NCBI RefSeq assembly: GCF_009728735.1
Contig: NZ_CP024636.1
Coordinates: 1,892,894 to 1,956,893 of the forward strand
Origin: Pantoea phytobeneficialis
GTDB lineage: Bacteria > Pseudomonadota > Gammaproteobacteria > Enterobacterales > Enterobacteriaceae
DNA: 64,000 bases
Direction: 5' to 3'
Of this stretch, positions 55,102 to 64,000 are shown in pieces. A program made the position numbers and the translations under genes. The notes beneath the pieces are model-generated. The model did no database searches. It was given only the letters and a program-made list of their open reading frames with translations, and was not told the origin of the DNA. Position 1 is the stretch's first letter, and every line of letters begins with the position of its first letter.

Positions 55102-55707
55102 TCAGACCAGACCTTCCGCTTTCAGCGCCGCCTGTACCGCCGGGCGTTCTGCCACCCGATCAAACCAGCTATTCAGCGCCGTAAACCCACTCAAATCCAG
55201 TTGTAACGCATGCGCCCAGCGCGTCACCACAAACAGGTAGGCATCCGCCACGGTAAAACGCAGCCCCATCAGCCACTGTTTATCCTGTAACGCCTGATTT
55301 GCGATGGCGAATTTTTTGATTAGCTGTTCACGCACCAGCTCTTTGTATTCTGCGGGGGTGTCCTTTCGGAACAAGGGGCTGAAGCCTTTGTGCAATTCAG
55401 TACCGATAAAACTGAGCCACTCCAGTGTGTGATAACGGGTGAGACTCCCGGTCGGCGCCAGCAGGTGGCGATCGGGTTTTTGATCGGCCAGATACTGCAC
55501 AATCGCCGTACCCTCCGTCAGTAACGTGCCATCATCAAACTGTAAAGCCGGTACCTGTCCTTTCGGGTTTATCTGCCAGTAATCCTCTCCTCGCTCGGTA
55601 CGTTTCAGTTGCAGGTCGACATTAACCTGTGTGAAGTCCAGCCCGCATTCGCGCATCACGATGTGTGGCGATAGCGAGCAGGCACCGGGCTTACAATAGA
55701 GTTTCAT
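55102..55707 (-). CDS. gstA: GstA, glutathione S-transferase
   Basis: A 201-residue beta-class GST, the E. coli GstA length, conjugating glutathione to electrophiles. The thioredoxin-fold N-terminal domain has [11 protein letters not shown] (the catalytic Cys10 region) and the cis-Pro glutathione site PKGQVPAL; the all-helical C-terminal domain contains FTVADAYLF. Two adjacent ATGs (55710, 55707) follow AGGAGAGG; 55707 has the better spacing and matches E. coli. Located between pdxY and the dtpA region, as in E. coli. Confidence 0.95.
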   Translation of the reverse strand: MKLYCKPGACSLSPHIVMRECGLDFTQVNVDLQLKRTERGEDYWQINPKGQVPALQFDDGTLLTEGTAIVQYLADQKPDRHLLAPTGSLTRYHTLEWLSFIGTELHKGFSPLFRKDTPAEYKELVREQLIKKFAIANQALQDKQWLMGLRFTVADAYLFVVTRWAHALQLDLSGFTALNSWFDRVAERPAVQAALKAEGLV

Positions 55708-55778
55708 CATGGCCTCTCCTCGGTTTGTTGTGATCAAACCAGCATAATTCGGCGAAAAAGATTTGCCAGTGATACCGA

Positions 55779-56687
55779 TCAGGAATCGTGGCTGATAGCG
55801 TAATTTTCTTCATGAAAGCAGGCGAGTGCGGGCAAACGCGTCAGTGCAAAATCCCAGAACTGACGGACTTTCGGCGTCATGTTCCTTACTCGTTGCGTCA
55901 CCAACTGTACCGGCAAGGCGGCAGGTTCCCACTCCGGTAATAAACGGATCAATGTTCCCGCGTGCAGATCGTCCAGCACCTGATAGGAGAGTAGACGCCC
56001 AATCCCCTGGTGGCTGCGCAATGCCAGCAGCTGACTCTCCACTTCATTCACGCGCAGTCGAGGGGTAATACGCACCCGCACATCACGCGCAAATCGCCAT
56101 TCTCGTGTCTGCCGTATCCCGGCAATCAGCGCATGTTCGCTCAGTGTGGAGGGATGCTGCGGAATACCTGCGCGTTGTAGATAATCCGGGCTGGCAATCA
56201 GCATACTGCGTACCTCGCCGACCCGACGTGCCACCATCGAGGAATCCTGAAGTTCACCGATGCGTAGCGCGATATCCAGCCCGTTATCGATCAAGTCCTG
56301 ATAGCTGTCGCTGAGTACCAACTCCAGCTGAATTTCCGGATGAAGCGCCAGGAAGGCGTTCACCAACGGCATCACATGGCGGCGGCCAAACTGAACCGGG
56401 GCAGTGACGCGCAGCAGCCCCTGCAATCCGCTATGGTGGGCGCTCTCCATTGCGGCCTGATAATCGGTCAGCAACTGGCGTGCCTGCTCAAACAGTTGCC
56501 AACCGGCTTCGGTAGGAGCCAGTTGGCGCGTGGTGCGTTCAATTAAGGTGGTGCCGAAGCGCTGCTCCAGCGCCGCCAGAGTACGGGTGATGACCGGCGG
56601 CGAACGCTGCAAACGACGGGCGGCTGCCGCCAGGCTACCTTGTTGAATGACGGTGACAAACACCTGTAGCTCATCGAATCTGTCCAT
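55779..56687 (-). CDS. LysR-family transcription regulator
   Basis: A 302-residue regulator with an N-terminal winged HTH ([40 protein letters not shown]) and an effector-binding domain from about residue 90. It resembles the large CrgA/DmlR-like group; specific ligand unknown. The frame is open 20 codons upstream; the start at 56687 follows AGGAATA and matches the family. It is divergent from the GST gene (91 bases between starts), its most likely target. Confidence 0.88.
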   Translation of the reverse strand: MDRFDELQVFVTVIQQGSLAAAARRLQRSPPVITRTLAALEQRFGTTLIERTTRQLAPTEAGWQLFEQARQLLTDYQAAMESAHHSGLQGLLRVTAPVQFGRRHVMPLVNAFLALHPEIQLELVLSDSYQDLIDNGLDIALRIGELQDSSMVARRVGEVRSMLIASPDYLQRAGIPQHPSTLSEHALIAGIRQTREWRFARDVRVRITPRLRVNEVESQLLALRSHQGIGRLLSYQVLDDLHAGTLIRLLPEWEPAALPVQLVTQRVRNMTPKVRQFWDFALTRLPALACFHEENYAISHDS

Positions 56688-56778
56688 CATTATTCCTGAT
56701 TTTGTAACAGTCTCTTGTCGTAACCCGATCTTCATTACGTAAACCACAAGAGTAAGCTAAGCAAAAAAGGAGATCATC

Positions 56779-57405
56779 ATGAAACTGTACAGCACACCGT
56801 TATCTGGCCATGCGCACCGTGTCCGACTATTACTGAATATGCTGCAACTGGATTATCAATGTATTGAAGCGGCGGCGGCTTTGCGCCAGCAAGCTGAATT
56901 TCGCCAGTTGAATCCGTGGCAGCAAATTCCGGTGCTGGTGGATGACGAGGTCGTGATTTACGACAGTAACGCCATTCTGGTGTATCTGGTGCGCCGCTAC
57001 GCACCGGACAGCCACTGGCTGCCGGATGAGCCGGTGGCTGCCGCCCAGGTGCAGTTGTGGCTGGGGAAAGCAGCGGGAGAGATTCGTTATGGCGTTGGAT
57101 CAGCGCGTTTAATCAAACAATTTCACACCCCGGAAGACTACGCCTCGGCGTGCAGCGTGGCGGCGCGTTTTCTGCCACAGATGGAAGCGCATTTAAGCAC
57201 GCAACGCTGGCTGGCAGGTGAGCTGCCGACCATCGCCGACCTGGCTTGTTACGCGTACGTGGCTTGTGCCCCCCAGGGCGGCATTTCATTACAGCCGTGG
57301 CCCGCCATTCGTCAGTGGCTGGCCCAGGTCGAGGCGCTATCCGGCTTTGAGGCGCTACCGCCATTACCCCTTCCCGAGGAAAGCGAAAATGTTTCATCCC
57401 GGTGA
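56779..57405 (+). CDS. Glutathione S-transferase family protein
   Basis: A 208-residue GST-fold protein: an N-terminal thioredoxin domain (MKLYSTPLSGHAHRVRLLLN, NPWQQIPVL, DSNAILVYL) and a C-terminal helical domain (GELPTIADLACYAYV). An active-site Ser9 (PLSGH) replaces the Cys seen in GstA. AAGGAG precedes the ATG. It overlaps the next gene by 17 bases and is controlled, I infer, by the divergent LysR protein. Confidence 0.9.
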   Translation: MKLYSTPLSGHAHRVRLLLNMLQLDYQCIEAAAALRQQAEFRQLNPWQQIPVLVDDEVVIYDSNAILVYLVRRYAPDSHWLPDEPVAAAQVQLWLGKAAGEIRYGVGSARLIKQFHTPEDYASACSVAARFLPQMEAHLSTQRWLAGELPTIADLACYAYVACAPQGGISLQPWPAIRQWLAQVEALSGFEALPPLPLPEESENVSSR

Positions 57406-58237
57406 ACAACGCGCCCAGCAACTGGCAGGTTTTAGCCAGGTACGGGCCGCAATTTACGATCAGATGCCGTTGCAGCACCAGATGTTTTTTGCGCAATTGC
57501 CCTATCTGCTACTGGCGCAACGCGATAGCCAGGGCTGGCCGCTGGCGCATTTATTGATGGCTGAACCCGGTTTCATCCAGCCGCTGGATGAGCACTACCT
57601 GGCGATCAGCACCCACGCGCTCCAGCGTGCAGCGCTATTACAACCGTTGGCGGAAGGCGATGCGCTGGCCATCCTCGGCATTGATTTCGCCACACGGCGC
57701 CGCAACCGCGCCAGTGGGGAAGTTGCGGCGATCGGGCCAGAACATCTGGTGATGCGAATTCACGAGAGCTTTGGCAACTGTCCGCAATATATCCATCAAT
57801 ATCCGTGGCATTTTCCGGCGGAGCAACAGGTCGAGATTGCACAAGCCACATCCTTAAGTGTTGAAGACCGGCAGCATCTCAGTCACAGCCAAACGTTTTT
57901 TATCGCCAGCGGTTCTCCGTCCGGCAGTATGGATATTTCACATCGCGGTGGTCCTGCCGGTTTTCTGCGCTGGCATGACTCTGGGTTACTGTCGTTCGAT
58001 GATTTTCCCGGTAACCGTTATATGAATACCCTGGGCAATTTGTTGCTGGATGCGCGCTGTGCGCTGTTGATCCCGGACTGGCAATTGGGTACCGCGCTGC
58101 ACTTGCAGGGTGAGATGACCATCGATTGGGCCGCGAGCAACGCAGAAGGGAAGGTTATCCGGCGTTTGTGGTTTACGCCGCAGCAGGTGATGCGGTTAGG
58201 CGTGGGTGCCTGCTGGCAAGCAGACACCGCCGCATAA
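57389..58237 (+). CDS. PNPOx-like flavin-binding (split-barrel) protein
   Basis: A 282-residue protein of the pyridoxamine-phosphate-oxidase-like superfamily; the segment FIASGSPSGSMDISHRGGPA, then GFLRW, is the typical flavin-binding signature, and NRYMNTLGNLLLDARCALL follows. Substrate unknown; not PdxH, which is encoded at 52077. The frame is open far upstream in another gene; the ATG at 57389 has GAGGAAAG six bases upstream and overlaps the GST gene. Co-transcription with a GST suggests redox or xenobiotic defence. Confidence 0.85.
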   Translation: MFHPGEQRAQQLAGFSQVRAAIYDQMPLQHQMFFAQLPYLLLAQRDSQGWPLAHLLMAEPGFIQPLDEHYLAISTHALQRAALLQPLAEGDALAILGIDFATRRRNRASGEVAAIGPEHLVMRIHESFGNCPQYIHQYPWHFPAEQQVEIAQATSLSVEDRQHLSHSQTFFIASGSPSGSMDISHRGGPAGFLRWHDSGLLSFDDFPGNRYMNTLGNLLLDARCALLIPDWQLGTALHLQGEMTIDWAASNAEGKVIRRLWFTPQQVMRLGVGACWQADTAA

Positions 58238-58264
58238 AAAAACCGCCATCCCAGGGGATGACGG
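58236..58264 (-). terminator. Intrinsic terminator of dtpA
   Basis: On the minus strand CCGTCATCCC / GGGATGGCGG is followed by TTTTTTT. It lies between the convergent ends of the PNPOx-like gene and dtpA. Confidence 0.85.
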
Positions 58265-58295
58265 CTTGATCGTTTTTCCGGACTGAACCGCAGAA

Positions 58296-59801
58296 TCAGG
58301 AATTGGCGTTGGCGCGCTGCAATTCAGTCTGGGTATCGTCCTGTGTCATGCGGTTCAGCAGCGGGGCGGTGATCAGCATCAGGATAGCAATCACCCCGGT
58401 CGCGATACCAATCTGCTGGAACACATGGCTGTACACCGCCAGCGACGTGTGCGGATCGGTGACATCACTCGGCACGGCCATCAGGTTAGCCACTTTACCG
58501 GCGATCATCGCAGCACCTGCGGTGGTCAGGAACCAAGAACCCATGATAAAGCCCATCAGACGCTGTGGAACCAGCTGAGCCACCATCGCCAGGCCAAGGC
58601 CAGAAATCATCAGCTCGCCCACGCTCTGCAATGCATAGCTGAGAATCAGCCAGTTGACTGACACGATGCCCGCTTCGTTCGCGAATTTGGCACCAAATGG
58701 CAGCACCAGGAAGGCACCAGAACACAGCACCATACCGATGGCAAACTTGTGCGGCATTGGCAGTTTGTCGCCCATCTTGTTGTACACCGCTGCCAGAATC
58801 GGGCTGGCAAGCATGATCCAGAACGGGTTAAGCGCCTGGAACTGCTCCGGTTCGAAGGTGATGCCGAGAATGGCATGCTCAACGTTACGGATGGCGAAGA
58901 AGTTCAGCGAGGTCGGCATCTGCATGTACAGCACGAAGAACACGATGGCTTCAACCATCAGCAGGAAGGCGACGATCATTTTACGGCGTGCCGCGCCCTG
59001 CAAAGCAAAGGCTTCTTTGGCAAACACCATCACGATACCAATCGCAATCACACCCAGCGCCATGCGCGCGATGCTCTGATGATGCAGCAGCCAGGTCGCC
59101 AGGGCGATCAATGCCACCACGCCAACCAGCGTCATCAGCAATTTGTTGATCTGCAGCGGAGCGAAATCAGGTTTGGAACCGTAACCCTTCACCAGACGCT
59201 GACAGAACAGGAAGTTCAGCAGGGTGATCACCAGACCAACAACCGACAGCGAGAATGCCGCGCCCCAGCCATACTTCGCCGCCAGCCACGGTGTCAGCAT
59301 CATGGAGAACAGCGAACCGATGTTGATCGACATGTAGAACATGGTGAATGCGCCGTCGATACGCGGGTCGTCTTTCTCGTAGCAGGTGGAGAGCAGGGAA
59401 GACGGGTTGGCTTTAAACAGGCCGCTACCCACCGCAATGGTGGCCATACCGACATACACCATGGTGGTGTCATGACCGGAGAAGGCGACAAAAGCATAAC
59501 CCAGCGCCAGAACCATCACCCCGAGGACGATGACACGTTTGGTGCCCAGCACTTTATCACCCAGCCAGCCGCCAATGGCGACCAAACCGTAAACCAGCGC
59601 ACTAAACGAGGTGAACAGGGTGATGGAATCTGCTTCCGACATCCCCAGCTGTTTCACCAGGTAAACCGCCATAATGGCTTGCAGGCCGTAGTAACCAAAA
59701 CGTTCCCACAGTTCGATCGAGAAGATCAGGTAGAACGCTTTCGGTTGCTTGAACGCGTTGAGGCTGACTGCCTCATCAGTGTGTTTGTTTGCAGTTGACA
59801 C
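58296..59801 (-). CDS. dtpA: DtpA, proton-dependent di-/tripeptide transporter
   Basis: A 501-residue POT-family permease (500 in E. coli DtpA/TppB) with 14 hydrophobic segments. The proton-coupling ExxER motif is in [12 protein letters not shown]. It imports di- and tripeptides with protons. The start is GTG (STANKH...), as in E. coli, with GAGGTA upstream. In E. coli it follows gstA directly; here three genes are inserted between them. Confidence 0.96.
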   Translation of the reverse strand: MSTANKHTDEAVSLNAFKQPKAFYLIFSIELWERFGYYGLQAIMAVYLVKQLGMSEADSITLFTSFSALVYGLVAIGGWLGDKVLGTKRVIVLGVMVLALGYAFVAFSGHDTTMVYVGMATIAVGSGLFKANPSSLLSTCYEKDDPRIDGAFTMFYMSINIGSLFSMMLTPWLAAKYGWGAAFSLSVVGLVITLLNFLFCQRLVKGYGSKPDFAPLQINKLLMTLVGVVALIALATWLLHHQSIARMALGVIAIGIVMVFAKEAFALQGAARRKMIVAFLLMVEAIVFFVLYMQMPTSLNFFAIRNVEHAILGITFEPEQFQALNPFWIMLASPILAAVYNKMGDKLPMPHKFAIGMVLCSGAFLVLPFGAKFANEAGIVSVNWLILSYALQSVGELMISGLGLAMVAQLVPQRLMGFIMGSWFLTTAGAAMIAGKVANLMAVPSDVTDPHTSLAVYSHVFQQIGIATGVIAILMLITAPLLNRMTQDDTQTELQRANANS

Positions 59802-60269
59802 GAGTACCTCAGTTTATACATAGCCTGTTTTTTGACAGGAATTAAGTCTGCGTCAGGTTGGGTAAATCCTGCGCAACATTGTTATTAGATAGGAAAAACG
59901 GCGCCTAATTTGGCTGAATCAGGCCAGCAGGGCAAGTACTTTTTACACGCTGAAATACCTGTGAAGGGTAGGGTTAAAGCAATAATAAAAAGTTGTTAAT
60001 CAGTGTTAAATCCCGAGTGATGACATTATATCAGGATAATCGGTTGGTTTGCAGATCGTTAAGATCATTTTCATGATATAAACTGCGATTATTCTTAATT
60101 TCAGGAGATATGTCTGCTGTATGAAACATAAACAATAAATAAACCTGTTAATGGCGTATTGTTAAGCACGATAGGTTGATAATTAAACAAAAAAACCAGT
60201 GCAAAGATTCCAGCGCGCTAATTAGTTGATCCTGCGCACAAAAATACGATTTATTTTCTCATGTAAAAA

Positions 60270-60285
60270 AAGAAAACGTTTGCGT
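60270..60285 (-). promoter_or_regulatory. PUR-box match between dtpA and betI
   Basis: The minus strand reads ACGCAAACGTTTTCTT, agreeing with every specified base of the PurR operator consensus ACGCAAACGTTTTCNT. It lies about 190 bases upstream of betI and 470 bases upstream of dtpA; neither gene is a known purine gene. Confidence 0.65.
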
Positions 60286-60409
60286 AGCCCTTTTCAGGCA
60301 GATAAAAAACGCCATTCAAGCCGGTATCAGGCATAAGCAACAGCTTTAAGGGAGTAAAAGCAAATTCCGCTAATAGCAGCGGGAAAGGATGAGAAGGAGT
60401 TTTTTATTG

Positions 60410-60423
60410 ATTGAACATTCAAT
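60410..60423. promoter_or_regulatory. BetI operator-like dyad
   Basis: ATTGAA-CA-TTCAAT is a perfect 6-bp inverted repeat 50 bases upstream of betI. TetR-family BetI proteins bind such dyads in front of their own operon. Confidence 0.65.
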
Positions 60424-60473
60424 ATAAAATAACTACACTTTTTCACATTCCATATACACAACCGATGAACACC

Positions 60474-61079
60474 ATGCCAAAAACAGGAATGAAAGCCATT
60501 CGGCAGGCGCAGTTGATTCAGGCGACCCTGACGGTGATTGACCGTGTGGGGCTGGCTGAGGCCAGCATCGCGCTGATAGCCAAACAAGCCGGGGTGTCGA
60601 CCGGCATCGTCAGCCATTACTTTGGCGACAAAAACGGTCTGCTGGACGCCTGTATGCGGCAAATCCTCGCCGATCTTTATCTGGCGGTGGAGCGGCAGAG
60701 ACGGCTGGCAGATGACACGCCGGAAGCGCAGATCCGCGCCATTATTGATGGCAATTTCGACCCGTCGCAGGTCGAAGGGCCGGTGCTCACTACCTGGCTG
60801 GTGTTCTGGACCAGCAGCCTGCATCACGACAACCTGCAACGTTTGCAGCGTATTAATGACAAACGCCTGTGGTCGAACATCACCGCGCAATATGCCCGCG
60901 TTTTGCCGCGTGAGCAGGCCCGCGCGGCCGGCAGCAGTCTGGCAGCGTTAATTGACGGACTGTGGCTACGGATGACATTAGCACCGCAGCCAATGGCACA
61001 GGGATTGGCGCAGGCGCGCCAACTCTGTTATCAGAATCTTGCCCTGTGGCTGGCCACCGCCGGGCCTACCCCATCCTGA
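60474..61079 (+). CDS. betI: BetI, choline-responsive TetR-family repressor
   Basis: A 201-residue repressor (195 in E. coli). HTH region IALIAKQAGVSTGIVSHYFG (about residues 32-51) is nearly that of E. coli BetI, and LPREQARAAGSSLAALIDGLW is shared. It represses the bet genes and is released by choline. The family start MPKTGM is at 60474; an ATG three codons earlier (60465) is possible. betB follows after 9 bases. Confidence 0.93.
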   Translation: MPKTGMKAIRQAQLIQATLTVIDRVGLAEASIALIAKQAGVSTGIVSHYFGDKNGLLDACMRQILADLYLAVERQRRLADDTPEAQIRAIIDGNFDPSQVEGPVLTTWLVFWTSSLHHDNLQRLQRINDKRLWSNITAQYARVLPREQARAAGSSLAALIDGLWLRMTLAPQPMAQGLAQARQLCYQNLALWLATAGPTPS

Positions 61080-61088
61080 GGAGAACAT

Positions 61089-62555
61089 ATGGCTGAGATC
61101 ACGCGCCGCGGCTTATATATCAATGGTCAGGAGTGTCCGGGCTACGGACCGCTGTTTACCAGCGTCAACCCGGCTAACGGCCAGGTGCTGGCGGAGATCA
61201 CCGCCGCCAGTCAGGAAGATGTCGATCGTGCAGTTTCCTCTGCCTGTGAAGGACAGCGCATCTGGCGAAGCTATACCCCAGTGGAGCGCAGCCGCGTGTT
61301 GCTGAAAGCCGTGGCTTTATTGCGCGAACGTAATCAGGCGCTGGCGGAACTGGAAACGGCGGATACCGGTAAGCCAATCAGCGAAACTGCCGCGGTTGAT
61401 ATCGTCACCGGAGCGGATGTGCTGGAGTATTACGCCGGTCTGGCTCCGGCATTGCAGGGCGAGCAGATCCCACTGCGTGACACCGCCCTGGTGTACACCC
61501 GGCGCGAACCACTGGGCGTCTGTGCCGGGATTGGTGCATGGAACTACCCAATCCAAATCGCGTTGTGGAAAAGCGCCCCGGCCCTCGCAGCGGGCAATGC
61601 CATGGTGTTTAAACCCAGCGAAGTGACGCCGCTGAGCGCCCTGGCGCTGGCAAAAATCTACAGCGAAGCCGGATTGCCGGATGGGGTATTTAACGTGGTG
61701 CAGGGCGCGGGTGAGGTGGGTCAGGCGCTGAGTCAACATCCGCGCATCGACAAAGTCTCCTTCACCGGCGAAGTGAATACCGGTAAACGGGTGATGGCGG
61801 ATGCCGCGCTCGCCAATCTGAAAGAAGTCACCATGGAACTGGGGGGCAAATCGCCGCTGATTGTGTTTGCCGATGCCGACCTGGAACGTGCCGTCGATGG
61901 CGCGCTAATGGCGAATTTCTACAGCAGCGGCCAGGTATGTACCAATGGCACCCGGGTGTTTGTCCATCACAGTATTCAGGTCCGGTTCGAGCAGCGTCTG
62001 CTGGAGAAAATGCAGGGCATCCGTATGGGCGATCCACTGGATGCCTCGGTGAACTTCGGCCCGCTGGTCAGCGAACAGCACTGCCGCAAAGTCGAAAGCT
62101 ACCTGAAACTCGGCAAGGAGCAGGGTGCACGTCTGCTGGCGGGTGGTCATCGCATCATCGACGGCCCGTTGGCGCGGGGTTGTTATATCGAACCAACGGT
62201 GTTCAGCGATTGCCACGATGAGATGCGCATTGTGCGTGAGGAGATTTTTGGCCCGGTGATGAGCATCCTCAGGTTCGACAGCGAAGAAGAGGTGATTCGC
62301 CGGGCTAACGATACCGAGCTGGGGCTGGCCGCCGGGATTTTCACCCGCGACCTTAATCGCGCCCACCGTGTTACCCATCAACTCGAAGCAGGGATCTGTT
62401 GGGTCAACAGTTGGGGCGAATCACCCGCACCGATGCCGGTGGGAGGATATAAGCAATCCGGGCTGGGGCGTGAAAACGGCATCGTAACGTTGCAAAACTA
62501 TACGCGCACCAAATCTGTGTTGATTGAGCTGGGCGACTACCCGAGCGCATTTTGA
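61089..62555 (+). CDS. betB: BetB, betaine aldehyde dehydrogenase
   Basis: A 488-residue NAD(P)+-dependent dehydrogenase (490 in E. coli) that oxidises betaine aldehyde to glycine betaine, an osmoprotectant. The catalytic Glu is in [10 protein letters not shown] and the nucleophile Cys in [27 protein letters not shown] is the Rossmann-side motif. GAGGAG precedes the ATG. Second gene of betIBA. Confidence 0.96.
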   Translation: MAEITRRGLYINGQECPGYGPLFTSVNPANGQVLAEITAASQEDVDRAVSSACEGQRIWRSYTPVERSRVLLKAVALLRERNQALAELETADTGKPISETAAVDIVTGADVLEYYAGLAPALQGEQIPLRDTALVYTRREPLGVCAGIGAWNYPIQIALWKSAPALAAGNAMVFKPSEVTPLSALALAKIYSEAGLPDGVFNVVQGAGEVGQALSQHPRIDKVSFTGEVNTGKRVMADAALANLKEVTMELGGKSPLIVFADADLERAVDGALMANFYSSGQVCTNGTRVFVHHSIQVRFEQRLLEKMQGIRMGDPLDASVNFGPLVSEQHCRKVESYLKLGKEQGARLLAGGHRIIDGPLARGCYIEPTVFSDCHDEMRIVREEIFGPVMSILRFDSEEEVIRRANDTELGLAAGIFTRDLNRAHRVTHQLEAGICWVNSWGESPAPMPVGGYKQSGLGRENGIVTLQNYTRTKSVLIELGDYPSAF

Positions 62556-62563
62556 GTTTTCAT

Positions 62564-62585
62564 CCCCGGCGGCGTACCGCCGGGG
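62564..62585 (+). other. Hairpin between betB and betA
   Basis: CCCCGGCGG / CCGCCGGGG is a perfect 9-bp stem with a CGTA loop and no U-tract. It lies between two genes of one operon, so a role in mRNA stability or gene-dosage balance is more likely than termination. Confidence 0.6.
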
Positions 62586-62600
62586 CGAACAGGAGGTTGA

Positions 62601-64000
62601 ATGCAGAAATTTGATTACATCATTATTGGTGCAGGCTCCGCAGGCAATGTGCTGGCCACCCGTTTAACTGAGGATGCTGACGTATCGGTACTGTTACTGG
62701 AAGCGGGCGGTCGCGATCACCGCTGGGACTTCCGTACCCAAATGCCAGCCGCTTTGGCTTATCCATTGCAGGGTAAGCGTTATAACTGGGCGTATGAAAC
62801 CGACCCGGAACCGCAGATGAATCAGCGCCGTATGGAGTGCGGGCGGGGTAAGGGGCTGGGCGGTTCATCGTTGATCAACGGCATGTGTTATATCCGTGGC
62901 AACGCGCTGGATTACGATAACTGGGCGAAGAAAACCGGGCTGGCGAACTGGGCCTATCGCAACTGCCTGCCCTATTTTCGCAAGGCAGAAAAACGTGATG
63001 CCGGTGCCAACGATTATCATGGCGCAGAAGGCTATCTCAGCGTGACCACGGCGAAAACCGGCAACAACCCGCTGTATCGCGCTTTTGTTGATGCCGCCAG
63101 ACAGGCCGGACACGCAGAAACCGATGACCTCAACGGTTATCGTCAGGAGGGGTTTGGGCCGATGGATCGTACTGTGACGCCACAGGGCCGCCGTTCCAGT
63201 ACCGCACGCGGCTACCTCGATGTGGCGAAGGCGCGCCCAAATCTCAGCATCATCACCCATGCACAGACCGACCGGATTATCTTTGACGGCAAAACCGCTA
63301 CCGGTGTGCGCTGGCTGGTCAAAGGTGAGCCGCAGCAGGCGCAGGCACGACGTGAGGTATTGTTATGTGCCGGGGCCATCGGTTCGCCACAAATTCTGCA
63401 ACGTTCCGGGGTTGGCCCCGAGGAGTGGCTGCGTGAACTGGAGATCGAGGTGGTGCACGCGTTGCCCGGCGTTGGCCGCAATTTGCAGGATCATCTGGAG
63501 ATTTACATGCAATATCGCTGCAAGCAGCCGGTGAGTCTCTATCCGGCATTGCAGTGGTGGAACCAACCGGCGATTGGTGCGGAATGGCTGCTGAAAGGGA
63601 CGGGCGTGGGGGCCAGCAACCAGTTTGAGGCGGGCGGGTTTATCTGTAGTGATGACCAGCCAGACTGGCCGGATCTGCAATACCATTTCCTGCCGGTGGC
63701 GATTAATTACAACGGCAGCAGCCCGGTGAAGGAGCACGGTTTTCAGGCGCATGTCGGTCCGATGCGGTCCCTGAGCCGTGGGCGGGTGAAACTGACATCG
63801 CAAGATCCTTATGCTGCCCCCTCGATCTTTTTCAATTACATGTCACAGGAACGTGACTGGCAGGAGTTTCGCGCCGCTGTGCGCCTGACGCGCGAAATCA
63901 TGCGGCAACCGGCGCTGGCCGACTATTGCGGAGCCGAAATTCAGCCCGGCCCGGCGGTGCAGAGTGACGAGCAAATTGACGCCTTTATCCGTTCACACGC
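62601..64000 (+). CDS. betA: BetA, choline dehydrogenase (5' part)
   Basis: The first 466 residues of an FAD-dependent GMC oxidoreductase (556 in E. coli); the gene runs off the window. It oxidises choline to betaine aldehyde at the inner membrane. The FAD-binding [13 protein letters not shown] is at the N-terminus, GMC signature parts [20 protein letters not shown] and [16 protein letters not shown] are present. The family's active-site His is near residue 473 in E. coli and therefore just outside. AGGAGG gives a strong ribosome site. Confidence 0.96.
   Translation, partial: MQKFDYIIIGAGSAGNVLATRLTEDADVSVLLLEAGGRDHRWDFRTQMPAALAYPLQGKRYNWAYETDPEPQMNQRRMECGRGKGLGGSSLINGMCYIRGNALDYDNWAKKTGLANWAYRNCLPYFRKAEKRDAGANDYHGAEGYLSVTTAKTGNNPLYRAFVDAARQAGHAETDDLNGYRQEGFGPMDRTVTPQGRRSSTARGYLDVAKARPNLSIITHAQTDRIIFDGKTATGVRWLVKGEPQQAQARREVLLCAGAIGSPQILQRSGVGPEEWLRELEIEVVHALPGVGRNLQDHLEIYMQYRCKQPVSLYPALQWWNQPAIGAEWLLKGTGVGASNQFEAGGFICSDDQPDWPDLQYHFLPVAINYNGSSPVKEHGFQAHVGPMRSLSRGRVKLTSQDPYAAPSIFFNYMSQERDWQEFRAAVRLTREIMRQPALADYCGAEIQPGPAVQSDEQIDAFIRSH

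Larger units (their letters stand above)
59802..60473. other. dtpA-betI intergenic region
   Basis: A 672-base AT-rich gap between divergent genes with no convincing gene. It should hold the promoters of dtpA and betIBA. Two supported elements are listed separately: a perfect PUR-box match at 60270-60285 and a dyad at 60410-60423. Confidence 0.6.

Overview
The window is a chromosomal segment of a gammaproteobacterium of the order Enterobacterales. Most genes are close homologues of Escherichia coli genes and largely keep the E. coli order (suf operon - ldtE - lpp - pykF - tRNA-Val - mdtK - ribC - cfa - punC/punR - purR - ynhF - mepH - grxD - rnt - gloA - nemA - nemR - ydhL - ydhF - sodC - ydhK/J/I - slyA ... 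slyB - anmK - mliC - pdxH - tyrS - pdxY - gstA - dtpA). Departures from the E. coli order (no sodB or ydhP between ynhF and mepH, no lhr next to grxD, eptA inserted beside nemR, betIBA after dtpA) and short palindromes of the GGCGCGATAAATCGCGCC type suggest Erwiniaceae, probably Pantoea or a near relative. The genus is inference.

Layout. 1-4.5 kb: end of the suf Fe-S assembly operon (sufBCDSE). 4.5-7.6 kb: envelope L,D-transpeptidase, Braun lipoprotein and pyruvate kinase I. 7.9-8.2 kb: three tRNA-Val(GAC) genes behind one strong promoter. 8.3-15.3 kb: mdtK, riboflavin synthase, cfa, the purine exporter/regulator pair punC-punR, and purR with its own PUR box. 15.6-28.4 kb: a 29-codon membrane peptide (ynhF), murein endopeptidase mepH, grxD, rnt, the electrophile-detoxification operon nemR-nemA-gloA with two operator-like dyads, eptA, ydhL, ydhF, sodC, an unrecognised lipoprotein, the ydhIJK pump and slyA. 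49.8-64 kb: slyB, anmK-mliC-pdxH, tyrS, pdxY, gstA, a LysR/GST/PNPOx-like insertion, dtpA and the choline-to-betaine operon betIBA, with betA running off the window.

The exceptional part is 28.4-49.8 kb, inserted exactly between the convergent genes slyA and slyB. It is visibly richer in A+T than its surroundings. It is bounded by two paralogous LuxR-type regulators and contains 17 tightly packed plus-strand genes that look like one operon. The operon begins with a two-partner-secretion pair (a short TpsA exoprotein and its TpsB transporter). It continues with a self-contained type II fatty-acid/polyketide line: phosphopantetheinyl transferase, ketoreductase, FabZ-like dehydratase, acyl carrier protein, a GcvT-fold protein, an active ketosynthase fused to a catalytically dead ketosynthase (a one-chain KS-CLF), and a further ketosynthase with an altered active site. 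Next come a protein of unknown family, a Lol/MacB-like ABC exporter (ATPase, periplasmic protein, FtsX-type permease, LolA-like carrier, outer-membrane beta-barrel), a malonyl-CoA:ACP transacylase and a polytopic membrane protein.

My reading, as inference, is that the island makes an acyl chain, probably unsaturated because no enoyl reductase is present. A dedicated Lol-like route would move it to the outer membrane, and the TPS exoprotein would be made at the same time. I do not recognise this combination as a described system; it is the main candidate for something new here. No CRISPR array, insertion sequence, integrase or prophage gene was seen.
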